Source: Beduini massiliensis (GTDB taxonomy: Bacteria; Bacillota_I; Bacilli_A; Erysipelotrichales; Coprobacillaceae). Taken from it: a stretch of 64,000 bases of DNA. Made by a program: the position numbers and the translations under genes. The notes under the pieces are model-generated. The model ran no database searches. It worked only from the letters and a program-made list of their open reading frames with translations, and was not told where the DNA came from. Each line of letters opens with the position of its first letter. Within the stretch, counting starts at the first letter, position 1. Of the stretch, positions 1 to 8,446 are shown in pieces. Location: NCBI RefSeq assembly GCF_000829905.1, contig NZ_CDPP01000005.1:124001-188000 (forward strand), read 5' to 3'.

Positions 1-36
1 TTAAAAGAAAAACTGGGAGGCGATTATTTTGACTAA
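1..36 (+). CDS. C-terminal end of an upstream gene, probably an RNA polymerase sigma factor (partial)
   Basis: Frame 1 is open from the window edge and ends at TAA 34-36 (last residues LKEKLGGDYFD). It overlaps the TTG start of the next gene by 8 bases, the usual sign of translational coupling. RsgI-type anti-sigma genes normally sit directly after their sigma gene (sigI), so a sigma factor is the natural guess. Only 11 residues are visible, so the identity is context inference only. Confidence 0.4.
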   Translation, partial: LKEKLGGDYFD

Positions 37-742
37 AGGACCATTAGAAGCGATGTCTAAGATAAAAGCAGAAGAGACATTGAAGGACAAAACGTGGCAA
101 AATATCAAGCAGCGTTCTTTTTTTAAGCATCCCATTTTAAAGTGGGGGAGTCTTGCCTGCATTGCTGTTTGTGTCATGATCGTTATTATTGTTAACCGTC
201 CTGTTTTGGCAGAAGAATACAGCTATATTACCCTTGACATCAATCCGAGTTTAGAGTTGATTTTAGATCAAAAGGATAATGTCATGCAAGTAAAAGCCTA
301 TAATCAGGAAGCACAAGAAACACTGTCTTTAATCAATATGGTGGGACTGCACTATCAAAAGGCACTGGTAAAATTAATGGAGAACGAAGCTTATCAGCAG
401 TATTTTAAACAAGAATCCCTTTTGCAGGTCAGTATTTATTCAAAAGATGAAACACGTTCCTTGGAAATTGAAAAAAATCTATGTGACTATTTGAATAATA
501 CGGAAATGAAAGATCGCTATAACTGTCACTGCATTGATGAGTCGACGCATAAAGAAGCTTTATCACACCATATGTCAGGAGGAAAATATGAAATGATTAA
601 AAAGATCATGTCGATGGATTCCGCTTATTCATTAGATGAATTGGAGTCCTTCTCTATGGCACAATTACGAGACCTTTATAACACATTAACGGATGAACCG
701 TTGTCATCGAATACACATCATCGAAAACATGGAAATCATTAA
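29..742 (+). CDS. RsgI-like membrane anti-sigma factor
   Basis: A 237-residue protein with one membrane segment (about residues 40-60), a short cytoplasmic N-terminus and an extracellular part. The outer part opens with YITLDINPSLEL, the conserved motif at the start of the RsgI periplasmic domain. RsgI proteins bind an ECF-like SigI-type sigma factor inside the cell and respond to an outside signal, often polysaccharide. Here there is no added carbohydrate-binding or hydrolase domain; the C-terminus is short and His-rich (HHRKHGNH). Start is TTG at 29, 8 bases after GGGAGG (15-20), and it overlaps the end of the upstream ORF. The signal sensed is unknown. Confidence 0.7.
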   Translation: MTKGPLEAMSKIKAEETLKDKTWQNIKQRSFFKHPILKWGSLACIAVCVMIVIIVNRPVLAEEYSYITLDINPSLELILDQKDNVMQVKAYNQEAQETLSLINMVGLHYQKALVKLMENEAYQQYFKQESLLQVSIYSKDETRSLEIEKNLCDYLNNTEMKDRYNCHCIDESTHKEALSHHMSGGKYEMIKKIMSMDSAYSLDELESFSMAQLRDLYNTLTDEPLSSNTHHRKHGNH

Positions 743-764
743 AGTACTGAAAAGTACTTTTTTT
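741..764 (+). terminator. Rho-independent terminator after the RsgI-like gene
   Basis: AAAGTACT (741-748) and AGTACTTT (753-760) form a perfect 8-bp stem with a GAAA tetraloop, followed by TTTT. It overlaps the stop codon of the RsgI-like gene. Confidence 0.75.
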
Positions 765-800
765 GCAGTCGAAGAAAAAACATAATTCTTCCTAAAAACG

Positions 801-809
801 TGGTATACT
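801..809 (+). promoter_or_regulatory. Extended -10 promoter for the degV-like gene
   Basis: TGG followed by TATACT (804-809) is an extended -10 element about 75 bases before the degV-like start. No convincing -35 box is seen at 16-18 bases upstream. Confidence 0.4.
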
Positions 810-883
810 GTTAGTGTTAGGTTTGATAGTAAGGGATCGCTAGCATAAAATATAAAAGATGAAAAGTCTAAAGGAGGGCAAAT

Positions 884-1744
884 ATGAAAAAAATAATTAT
901 CACATCGGAGAGTGGTTGTGATTTAACGAAAGAACAGTTAAATCAATATGGGATTCAGATTATTCCTTTTGGGTTAAATTTTCCTGATCGTACCGTACAA
1001 GATGGAGAAATTCCCGTACAGGAGATCTATGATTTCTATAAAAGGACTAAGCAAATACCTAAAACAAATGCGGTAGGACCATATCAATATACAGAATTTT
1101 TTGAGAACATCGCTAAAGAAAATCCAGACTGCGAGATAGTTCATGTGGGTTATTCATCAGCTTGCTCATCCACTTTTCAAAATGCTTGTTTAGGGGTCAG
1201 AGATTGTGTGAAAGCAAAAGTACATTTGGTAGATTCAAAGAATGTTTCCGGGGGATTAGGAAATCTGGTACTAAGAGCGGCGCGTATGGTGGAAGCAAAC
1301 CCAGATCAGGCAGTAGAAGAACTGGTGGAGAAAATTAAAAATTATGTCACAAGAACAAAAACAGCGTTTGTGCCGGATAAATTAGATTTCCTTTCGGCTG
1401 GCGGACGTGTCAGCAATGCAGCTGCATTGGGAGCAAGTATCTTTAGGATTAAACCGCAGATTGATATTATCAACGGAGAACTGATTGCGGGTAAAAAATA
1501 TCTGGGGATGATGAAAAAAGTGGCAAAAGAATTTATTCAGGATTTCTTAGGTAAAGAGGAATTTGATAAAGAAACAGCATTTGCTTTCTATTCTGTAGGG
1601 GTTCAAATGGATGTTTTAGGAAATATGGTCGCTGCTTTAAAAGATTATGGTTTTAAAGAAGTGATTGTCTTAGAATTGGGATGTGTCATGACGACCCATG
1701 GCGGAAAAGGCGCTATTGGTGTTTCAGCAACACGTAAAAACTAG
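884..1744 (+). CDS. DegV family fatty-acid-binding protein
   Basis: A 286-residue DegV-fold protein: N-terminal IIITSESGCDL, a TNAVGPYQY loop (family TSxPSPxD-like position), and a C-terminal GCVMTTHGGKGAIGV segment. DegV/FakB proteins bind a fatty acid and present it to the FakA kinase for phospholipid synthesis; no FakA is in this window. Length is typical (about 280). ATG 884 follows AAAGGAGGG at 870-878, an ideal ribosome site. The gene stands alone between two hairpins, so it is probably monocistronic. Confidence 0.85.
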   Translation: MKKIIITSESGCDLTKEQLNQYGIQIIPFGLNFPDRTVQDGEIPVQEIYDFYKRTKQIPKTNAVGPYQYTEFFENIAKENPDCEIVHVGYSSACSSTFQNACLGVRDCVKAKVHLVDSKNVSGGLGNLVLRAARMVEANPDQAVEELVEKIKNYVTRTKTAFVPDKLDFLSAGGRVSNAAALGASIFRIKPQIDIINGELIAGKKYLGMMKKVAKEFIQDFLGKEEFDKETAFAFYSVGVQMDVLGNMVAALKDYGFKEVIVLELGCVMTTHGGKGAIGVSATRKN

Positions 1745-1755
1745 AAATAAGTAAG

Positions 1756-1782
1756 ATGATCAGTGACAGCTGGTCATTTTTT
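1756..1782 (+). terminator. Rho-independent terminator after degV-like gene
   Basis: ATGATCAG (1756-1763) pairs with CTGGTCAT (1770-1777), one U-G pair, loop TGACAG, followed by a T run to 1782. Confidence 0.7.
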
Positions 1783-1820
1783 CATATCGACAGCAGAAAT
1801 TAAATCTAGTTGATTCGATT

Positions 1821-1847
1821 TAAAAGGACTGCCGTTAATGGCAGTCC
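1821..1847 (-). terminator. Terminator for the DJ-1/PfpI gene
   Basis: GGACTGCC (1826-1833) and GGCAGTCC (1840-1847) form a perfect 8-bp stem. Read on the minus strand it is followed by TTTTA, and it lies just beyond the stop of the minus-strand gene at 1884. Confidence 0.6.
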
Positions 1848-1883
1848 AATTAGGATTGATGATGCCTATTGAGGTGTGCTGAT

Positions 1884-2480
1884 TTATTGCACCATCCCCT
1901 GTTTAAAATAACGATACCAGCCATCAATTTGTTCATCTGTATACATGTTAAGAACTCTAAAAATGGCATCTGCAAATTCAACAGCGGCGGTCTCATTAGC
2001 AGTGATAATGTTTTGATCCATTACGATTTGACTGGCTTCATAAAATGCCTGTCCCTGATAATGGGGTTCTTTTTGGAAAAGTTCCAGCTCATCACCGGTA
2101 TGTTTTACCTGATTTAAAAAACCATATCTGCCTAAAAATAAAGTGGCTCCGCAGATTGCCGCAACAGGGATTTTAGAATCAATCACTTTTTTCACAAATG
2201 CGGCAATTTCATCAGTCGGTTCTTTTTCCCAACCTAATCCACCGGGTAAAATAAGTAACGCTAAAGCATCTAGGTCACAATATTCTTCTAATGTATAATC
2301 GATTTCTGTTCTTAAACCACCTAATGATGTTTTTGACTCATGGTCAACAGCAATAGTTTTAACCACATATTCTTTTATTGGCTGAATATTGGCAATAGCG
2401 TAAGCGGCTTCCCAGTCTGCCCATTGGTTCGTAAGCAGCACTAATACTTCTTTTTGCTGTAAGGTTGTTGTTTTTTTCAC
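1884..2480 (-). CDS. DJ-1/PfpI family protein
   Basis: A 198-residue class I glutamine amidotransferase-like protein of the DJ-1/PfpI family. Visible signs are the LLILPGGLGW loop and the nucleophile elbow AAICGATLF with Cys at about residue 110, plus the paired acidic residue in the first loop (ADWE). Such proteins serve as glyoxalases, deglycase-like or stress chaperone proteins; the substrate cannot be told. The GTG at 2480 is preferred over the longer ATG form at 2513, because a strong AGGAGG (complement of 2490-2495) lies 9 bases before GTG and would otherwise be inside the gene. Confidence 0.8.
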   Translation of the reverse strand: MKKTTTLQQKEVLVLLTNQWADWEAAYAIANIQPIKEYVVKTIAVDHESKTSLGGLRTEIDYTLEEYCDLDALALLILPGGLGWEKEPTDEIAAFVKKVIDSKIPVAAICGATLFLGRYGFLNQVKHTGDELELFQKEPHYQGQAFYEASQIVMDQNIITANETAAVEFADAIFRVLNMYTDEQIDGWYRYFKQGMVQ

Positions 2481-2714
2481 AAAATGAATCCTCCTCGAAT
2501 GATCTGTTTTCATCGTAACATAGATTTATCATTTTTTATATGGTCTTTTCATTTTATATTGGGTACAAACATCATGTTTTCAAAAAGAATAAATCCCATA
2601 AACGAATAGTCTTCAGATAAAAAGAACTGCTTCAATCGATTATTCAGTGATAGAATAAGATCAAATCCAGTAGACGAATCACTTATTTTCTATTGAACGA
2701 TTCATGAGGGGGAC

Positions 2715-2743
2715 TTGTTGTTTCACTAAATTTACAGTATAAT
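2715..2743 (+). promoter_or_regulatory. Promoter of the MarR-family gene
   Basis: TTGTTG (2715-2720), 17-base spacer, TATAAT (2738-2743), 36 bases before the ATG at 2780. Confidence 0.6.
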
Positions 2744-2779
2744 TATAACGATAAGGGTGCATGAAAAAAGGAGTAAATT

Positions 2780-3241
2780 ATGAAAGATATCGAAGAATTG
2801 GAATTATTGATTTTATTTAAGAAATGCAATAAAGCGTTACATAAATGTCATCAGCAAAACGATCCTAAAGGCAGTTTTCGCGGTAAAGGACAGTTGCTTT
2901 CGGTTTTGTCTAAACAGGATGGGATTTCTCAGACGGAACTTGCGAATCATATGGATATTGCCAGAGCATCAATGAGTGAATTATTGATGAAAGTGGAAAA
3001 AGCAGGATTGGTTAAAAGAAAGCCGGATTCTAATGATAAGCGAATCATTCGTGTTTACTTAACGCAGTTAGGCAAAGATAAGGCCATTGAAAACAGTGCT
3101 TTTACTCATCGTTTGGCGGCTAAAGCATTCGAATCGTACACACAGGAAGAAATGAATCAATTAGCTCCGCTTCTTTCTAAATTCATCGAACAGTTAGATC
3201 GCTTCGTTGAAGAAGAAAGTCAAGAAAAAGACACCGCGTAA
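2780..3241 (+). CDS. MarR family transcriptional regulator
   Basis: A 153-residue winged-helix regulator. The helix-turn-helix is DGISQTELANHMDIARASMSELLMK, followed by the wing VKRKPDSNDKRIIRVYLT, the classic MarR 'D-x-R' wing motif. MarR proteins bind palindromes as dimers and often answer to phenolic ligands or oxidants. ATG 2780 follows AAGGAG with good spacing. It has its own promoter and stands alone; its target is not obvious. An imperfect inverted repeat in the 2650-2700 upstream stretch might be an autoregulatory site, but I do not rate it. Confidence 0.85.
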   Translation: MKDIEELELLILFKKCNKALHKCHQQNDPKGSFRGKGQLLSVLSKQDGISQTELANHMDIARASMSELLMKVEKAGLVKRKPDSNDKRIIRVYLTQLGKDKAIENSAFTHRLAAKAFESYTQEEMNQLAPLLSKFIEQLDRFVEEESQEKDTA

Positions 3242-3365
3242 ATGAGAGAAGGAATAAAGAAAAAATCTCCCCCTTAGTTTAGGAACAACATAGCAGTTAA
3301 CAAGAAAATAACAAAACCATAAAACAAAATTAAGAAAGTTTTTGATATAATTTAGGAGAAAAAAG

Positions 3366-4283
3366 ATGAAAGTAGCAGTGACAGATATCGGGTCTAATAC
3401 CGTAAGATTAATTGTATATACCATGCAGGAAAAAACATTTAAACAGTTAGTTTCCAAAAAAATTATGTTAGGGTTAGCCAGCTGTATTGAAAATAAGACG
3501 CTCACAAGTGAGGGGATTGCTAAGCTAACCGATGCGCTGTCTCAATTGAAGCATTTCTGTACGATGTTTCATGTTGAAAATGCATATTATTTTGCGACCG
3601 CTTCCTTAAGAAATGTCAGTAATAAAAAGGATGTGCTTGAGCATATCTTACAAGAGTTAGGCATAGAGATTGAGCTTTTGAGTCAGGATCAGGAAGGGTT
3701 ATATGATTTTTATGGGGCAAGATTGTCCATGAATGTCGATTCTGGATGGCTGATTGATATTGGCGGCGGCAGCAGTGAGATTGTAGGATATGAAAAGGAT
3801 CATATTTTTTATAATGCTTCGATGCCGGTAGGCTCATTAAATCTATATGCTGACTATGTCGATTATCTTTTTCCCAAAAAAGCAGAAGTGAAAAATATGA
3901 AAGCCAGAATCAAAAAAGAGTTAAATGCTTTGCCTGATAAACCGAAAAATCAAAAAATGACGACAGCTATCGGGGTAGGGGGTTCTATTCGGGCATTATT
4001 GCTTTTAATTCGTAAAGAATTAAAAGTAAAGGAATTAAGTGCATTTAGTAAGAAAGATGTCGAAATGATGTTGGATTTAATATTAAATGATATGGAGAGC
4101 AGTGCCCATAAGATATTACGGATCAAACCGGATCGTATCCATACGATCGTTCCGGGAATACTGATCCTACTGCAAATAATGAATATGTATGGAATCGAGC
4201 GCATTTCGATCTCCCATACAGGATTAAGGGAAGGCTATTTGATGAATCGCTATCAAATGACGGGGGATGAGTATTATGAATGA
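3366..4283 (+). CDS. Ppx/GppA family exopolyphosphatase
   Basis: A 305-residue ASKHA-fold phosphatase: phosphate-1 loop VAVTDIGSNTVRLIVY at the N-terminus and second loop GWLIDIGGGSSEIVGY at about residues 122-137. This is the short, two-domain Ppx/GppA form without the C-terminal HD domain. It hydrolyses the ends of polyphosphate or pppGpp. Its stop overlaps the start of ppk1 by 8 bases, so synthesis and breakdown of polyphosphate are made together. ATG 3366 follows TTTAGGAGAAAA. A TATAAT with extended TGA lies at 3343-3351, very close to the start. Confidence 0.85.
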   Translation: MKVAVTDIGSNTVRLIVYTMQEKTFKQLVSKKIMLGLASCIENKTLTSEGIAKLTDALSQLKHFCTMFHVENAYYFATASLRNVSNKKDVLEHILQELGIEIELLSQDQEGLYDFYGARLSMNVDSGWLIDIGGGSSEIVGYEKDHIFYNASMPVGSLNLYADYVDYLFPKKAEVKNMKARIKKELNALPDKPKNQKMTTAIGVGGSIRALLLLIRKELKVKELSAFSKKDVEMMLDLILNDMESSAHKILRIKPDRIHTIVPGILILLQIMNMYGIERISISHTGLREGYLMNRYQMTGDEYYE

Positions 4284-6375
4284 AGACTATGACTATAGTT
4301 ATAGCCAGGATCGTGAATTATCTTGGTTAAAATTTAATCAGAGGGTGCTGGATTTAGCCCACCATAATGAGGTGCCGCTATTAGAAAAATGTAAATTTGT
4401 GGCTATCTTTTCAAGCAATTTAGATGAGTTTTTCAGGGTTCGTGTCGGCAGCATCAATGATATGCTGGAGATGAGTCCACAACATCAGGATGTACGCAGT
4501 CATCTGACACCTCACCAACAGCTGGCAAAGATACATGAAACAGCTCGTACATTATGTGCCTATAAAGATCAAACGGTGCAGTCTTTGGAAAAAGAACTGG
4601 CGTACTATGATATAACGCATGAACGTATTCAGGATTTGAATAAACAGGATCGAACTTTCATCAATGACTATTTTAAGCATCAGATTTCACCGATCCTTTC
4701 ACCGATGGTCATGAATAAAGTGCATCCTTTTCCTCACTTGGAAAATGGAAGTTTGTATATTGTGGCATCCTTAAAAGAAGAATTAGAAGATTACTTTGGT
4801 TTAGTACAGTTGCCTTCAGCTTGCAGACGGTTGATTTTACTGCCAGGGAATACCGTTCGCTATGTTTTAGCTGAAGAAGTACTGTTGTATTTCGTGGATA
4901 AGATATTTAAGAATTACATCGTTAAAAACAGCGGGATTATCTCTGTTACTCGCAGTGCAGATCTGATTATTGACGAAGAACTGGAAGATTATTATGAAGA
5001 TTATCGTCAGATGATGAAACAGCTTTTAAAGAAACGCCGTGGATTGCACGCAGTACGTTTGGAATCACAGGGACCGTTAGATGACAAAGTAAAAAAATAT
5101 TTGTTGAAACATATTGATCTTAGTGAAGAGTGCTATTACATGAGTCAGTCTCCGATTAATATGAAATATTTGTTTGATCTATTAAAAGCAGTTCCGGAAA
5201 AAAGCAAGATGACATTGAGTTATCCGCCGTTTTCACCTTATCCTGCACAGGATTTTGATATGGAAGCCTCTATTACCCGACAGGTATTAAAAGATGATAA
5301 GCTATTGAGTTTTCCTTATGAATCAATGACTCCGTTTATCCGTTTATTAAAAGAGTGTGCCAATGATAAAGAAACCATTTCCATTAAAATCACGATCTAT
5401 CGTTTAGCAAAAGAAGCAAAGATCGTTAAATACTTATGTGAAGCTGCTGAAAATGGAAAAGATGTTGTTGTTTTAATGGAATTAAGAGCACGCTTTGATG
5501 AAGAAAATAATATCTTGTTTTCTAAAGTGTTGGAAGAAGCCGGCTGTCAGATTCTCTATGGCTTTGAGGATTATAAAGTTCATTCTAAGATTTGTTTGAT
5601 TACTCGTAAAACACATAAGGGGATTGTGTACATTACTCAGATCGGAACCGGAAATTATAATGAATCCACCTCTCGGCTTTATACCGATCTCAGTTTGATG
5701 ACGCACCATCAAGGAATAGGGGAAGATGCGGTTCGTTTCTTTAAAAACATGGCAATATCCAACTTGGATGGTGATTATCAGCATTTATTGGTTGCTCCCA
5801 ATTCCTTAAAATCTTCGCTGATTAATAAGATCAAGGAAGAAGCGGAAAAAGGCAGCAGCGGGAATATCTTTATGAAGATGAACTCATTGACAGATCGTCA
5901 AATCATTGATGCTTTAGCAGCAGCCAGTCAGGCAGGGACCCCCATCTATTTGTTGATTCGAGGAATTTGCTGTCTAGTTCCCGGGGTGCACGGGAAAACA
6001 GAAAATATTACTGTAAAAAGTATCGTGGGACAATTTTTGGAACATTCCCGAATTTATGCTTTCGGTAAAGGACATGATGCACAGGTTTACATTTCCTCAG
6101 CCGATATGATGACAAGAAATACCACTAAGCGTGTAGAAATTGCGGTTCCGATTTATGATCAGCGCATTAAAAAGCGTATCTTGGATATGGTCGATATTAT
6201 GTGTCAAGATAATATCAACGGAAAACTGTTGGTGGGACAAGAATATATTTCCATCAAAGATCAAGGGGAACCGATGAATTCTCATCAGTATTTTATTGAA
6301 CAGGCACAAAAAAACAGCCTGACTCCAAAACAAGGATCCTGGTTGCAGAGATGGCTGAAGAAGCTTAAAGCTTAA
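4276..6375 (+). CDS. ppk1: Polyphosphate kinase 1
   Basis: About 699 residues, the usual Ppk1 length. It opens with RELSWLKFNQRVL and LLEKCKFVAIFSSNLDEFF, the conserved N domain. The two PLD-like catalytic domains show VHSKICLIT (His about 436, the autophosphorylated histidine equivalent to E. coli His435) and KGHDAQVYISSADMMTRN (His about 600). It makes polyphosphate from ATP reversibly. The ATG at 4276 (MNEDYDY) is preferred over the in-frame ATG at 4267 because GGGGG at 4262-4266 is spaced 9 bases from it. It is coupled to the Ppx-like gene. Confidence 0.93.
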   Translation: MNEDYDYSYSQDRELSWLKFNQRVLDLAHHNEVPLLEKCKFVAIFSSNLDEFFRVRVGSINDMLEMSPQHQDVRSHLTPHQQLAKIHETARTLCAYKDQTVQSLEKELAYYDITHERIQDLNKQDRTFINDYFKHQISPILSPMVMNKVHPFPHLENGSLYIVASLKEELEDYFGLVQLPSACRRLILLPGNTVRYVLAEEVLLYFVDKIFKNYIVKNSGIISVTRSADLIIDEELEDYYEDYRQMMKQLLKKRRGLHAVRLESQGPLDDKVKKYLLKHIDLSEECYYMSQSPINMKYLFDLLKAVPEKSKMTLSYPPFSPYPAQDFDMEASITRQVLKDDKLLSFPYESMTPFIRLLKECANDKETISIKITIYRLAKEAKIVKYLCEAAENGKDVVVLMELRARFDEENNILFSKVLEEAGCQILYGFEDYKVHSKICLITRKTHKGIVYITQIGTGNYNESTSRLYTDLSLMTHHQGIGEDAVRFFKNMAISNLDGDYQHLLVAPNSLKSSLINKIKEEAEKGSSGNIFMKMNSLTDRQIIDALAAASQAGTPIYLLIRGICCLVPGVHGKTENITVKSIVGQFLEHSRIYAFGKGHDAQVYISSADMMTRNTTKRVEIAVPIYDQRIKKRILDMVDIMCQDNINGKLLVGQEYISIKDQGEPMNSHQYFIEQAQKNSLTPKQGSWLQRWLKKLKA

Positions 6376-6910
6376 ATAAACGGTTGAGCTGATAAATCAA
6401 AGCGTTTAAACTACAAATAAAAAAGATTTCGACTAAAGAGCTGACACTCCCTAACCATACAAAAAGAGTGAAGCAACCCGTTATTAAAAATAAATAGACC
6501 GGCAGAATCTGCTGATACATCTCAATGTGTGTCTTGGCAAGATGCCATAAAAAGACATTGAGCAAAATCATAAACAGAATACTGCCTCCAAAGGATATCC
6601 AGACATGTATCATAGACCATAGGATATCCTTTTTATTATAGGGAACTAAAACTGCAAGGGGGATTAATATCAAGGAGAAGATCATCAAATAAGCTGCTTT
6701 TTGCCCATAAAATTCCGTCACTTTAAATAAGCAAGTAAACTGTGTGTAAAAATTATACGCAATCAAGCAAGCCAATATAAAAACAAGAAAGCGGTAGGGC
6801 AGCTGATTGGCGATATAAGTAAGGTTTTGATGAAGAATCGGAGCCAATGAACAGACTACAATAATAAATATGGGGATAATGATATTATTCAAAACATTCC
6901 ATTTTTTCAT
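6365..6910 (-). CDS. Hypothetical multi-pass membrane protein
   Basis: A 181-residue protein with about six hydrophobic stretches (starting NIIIPIFIIVVCSLAPIL) and a short basic C-terminus (NRLFKL). I do not recognise the family. The ATG at 6910 (MKKWN) is chosen because GAGGTGAG lies a few bases before it; a longer form to 6979 has no ribosome site. The 3' end overlaps the 3' end of ppk1 by 11 bases in convergent orientation, and no terminator is seen between them. Confidence 0.6.
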   Translation of the reverse strand: MKKWNVLNNIIIPIFIIVVCSLAPILHQNLTYIANQLPYRFLVFILACLIAYNFYTQFTCLFKVTEFYGQKAAYLMIFSLILIPLAVLVPYNKKDILWSMIHVWISFGGSILFMILLNVFLWHLAKTHIEMYQQILPVYLFLITGCFTLFVWLGSVSSLVEIFFICSLNALIYQLNRLFKL

Positions 6911-7015
6911 AGGCTCACCTCGTTTAATCATCATAGCAAACTTATTTTTGCTTTTCAATAAAAGAATTGTGGAGAGCATCGATGAAACAGGAAGATTGAT
7001 TGAAATAAGTTCATC

Positions 7016-7044
7016 TTGAGATTAAGACTGTTTTCCAGTATAAT
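7016..7044 (+). promoter_or_regulatory. Promoter of the NCS2 permease gene
   Basis: TTGAGA (7016-7021), 17-base spacer, TATAAT (7039-7044). The leader to ATG 7096 is only about 45 bases, too short for a purine riboswitch, and none is seen. Confidence 0.65.
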
Positions 7045-7095
7045 AAATAAGTCATTTGATGTATTTGACAGAAATTTGAAAGAAAGAGGGAAATT

Positions 7096-8418
7096 ATGTT
7101 AGAAAAGATTTTTAAGTTAAAAGCTAAAAATACAACCGTAAGAACAGAAATCATTGCGGGAATTACGACATTTTTAGCGATGGCTTATATTCTTGGAGTC
7201 AACCCGGCGATTTTAAGTGAAACAGGAATGGATAAACATTCTGTATTCATTGCGACCGCTTTATCTGCTGGAATTGCCTCTATCATCATGGGAGTGGTAG
7301 CAAATTATCCGGTAGCTTTAGCGCCGGGGATGGGAGTCAACGCCTTATTTACATATACCGTTTGTTTAACATTGGGGTATAGTTGGCAAGCTGCCTTAGC
7401 CGCTGTCTTTGTTTCCGGATTGATTTTTATTTTCATTTCGGTAACAGGGATTCGTAAAATGATCATTAATTCGATCCCATCGCAGTTAAAGTTGGCGATT
7501 GGTGCTGGAATTGGGTTCTTTATTGCTTTTGTTGGTTTGAAAAATGCCGGAATCATCGTTGCCAGCAGTTCAACCGCCGTTGCTTTAGGGAATTTAAAAG
7601 ATCCTGCAGTTTTATTGGCAATTGCCGGGATTTTGATCACCCTTGTTTTATTGATAAAAAAAGTACCTGCTGCCGTATTTATCGGGATGATCATTACCGC
7701 GATCATCGGTATTGTTCTTCACTTAGCCGGTGGCTTTGCTGGGATGCCGACATTACCGGATAAAGTAGTTGAATTTAATTTCAGTATTCACACTTTAGGT
7801 GCGTTTATGGATGGATTTGGTGAACTGTTTGCAGAACCGTTGAGTGCCTGCATGGTCATTTTCTCATTCTTATTCGTGGATTTCTTCGATACTGCCGGAA
7901 CATTGGTAGCGGTGGCAAATCGTATCGGTTTGGTAAATGAAAAAGGACAATTAGAAAATGTTGAAAGAGCTTTAGTAGCAGATGCCGTCGGAACAGTTGC
8001 CGGAGCTGCTTTGGGAACCTCAACGGTTACTTCTTTTGTTGAATCTACTTCAGGGGTAGAAGTAGGCGGGAAAACCGGGCTTACGGCATGTACAACCGGA
8101 ATCATGTTCTTTATTTCAATGATTTTTTCACCATTGATTTTATCTACTGTTACTTCTGCTGTTACCACACCGGCATTAGTGGTTGTCGGAATTTTGATGG
8201 CACAACAGTTAAAAGGGATTGATTGGGATGATTTAGTATTTGCCAGCTGTGGTTTTGTAACGATCCTAACCATGATTTTAACGTATTCGATTGCCAATGG
8301 GATTGCTTTTGGATTCTTTGCTTATGTCATTGCCATGTTAGCTGCCGGAAAAGCAAAGCAAATCAGTCCGATTATTCTTGGCTTGCTTGTTGTCTTTATT
8401 TTATATTTTGCAATCTAA
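7096..8418 (+). CDS. NCS2 family purine permease (guanine/hypoxanthine type)
   Basis: A 440-residue membrane protein with about 12-14 segments. It opens with TEIIAGITTFLAMAYILGVNP and carries FLFVDFFDTAGTLVAVANR and ALGTSTVTSFVESTSGVEVGGKTGLTA, the hallmarks of the AzgA/PbuG branch of NCS2 (proton-coupled guanine, hypoxanthine or adenine uptake). Length matches the family (430-460). Own promoter and terminator make it monocistronic. Which purine is carried cannot be read from the sequence. Confidence 0.88.
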   Translation: MLEKIFKLKAKNTTVRTEIIAGITTFLAMAYILGVNPAILSETGMDKHSVFIATALSAGIASIIMGVVANYPVALAPGMGVNALFTYTVCLTLGYSWQAALAAVFVSGLIFIFISVTGIRKMIINSIPSQLKLAIGAGIGFFIAFVGLKNAGIIVASSSTAVALGNLKDPAVLLAIAGILITLVLLIKKVPAAVFIGMIITAIIGIVLHLAGGFAGMPTLPDKVVEFNFSIHTLGAFMDGFGELFAEPLSACMVIFSFLFVDFFDTAGTLVAVANRIGLVNEKGQLENVERALVADAVGTVAGAALGTSTVTSFVESTSGVEVGGKTGLTACTTGIMFFISMIFSPLILSTVTSAVTTPALVVVGILMAQQLKGIDWDDLVFASCGFVTILTMILTYSIANGIAFGFFAYVIAMLAAGKAKQISPIILGLLVVFILYFAI

Positions 8419-8446
8419 AAGAGGCGTTATGCCTCTTTTGTTTTTT
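8417..8446. terminator. Bidirectional terminator between NCS2 permease and the AhpF-like gene
   Basis: AAAAGAGGC (8417-8425), loop GTTAT, GCCTCTTTT (8431-8439), then G and six T. The A run on the other side makes it work for the convergent minus gene, whose stop lies in the loop. Confidence 0.8.

Noticed and set aside
1869-2117. Plus-strand frame of 82 codons opposite the DJ-1/PfpI gene
   Set aside because: It is antisense to a well-supported gene and has no ribosome site.
7016-7096. Purine riboswitch before the NCS2 permease gene
   Set aside because: The leader from the promoter to the start codon is only about 45 bases and lacks the three-way junction signature.
7305-8297. Long minus-strand open frames within the NCS2 permease gene
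   Set aside because: They are shadows of a membrane protein gene; no ribosome site, and Thr/Ala/Ile-rich antisense composition.
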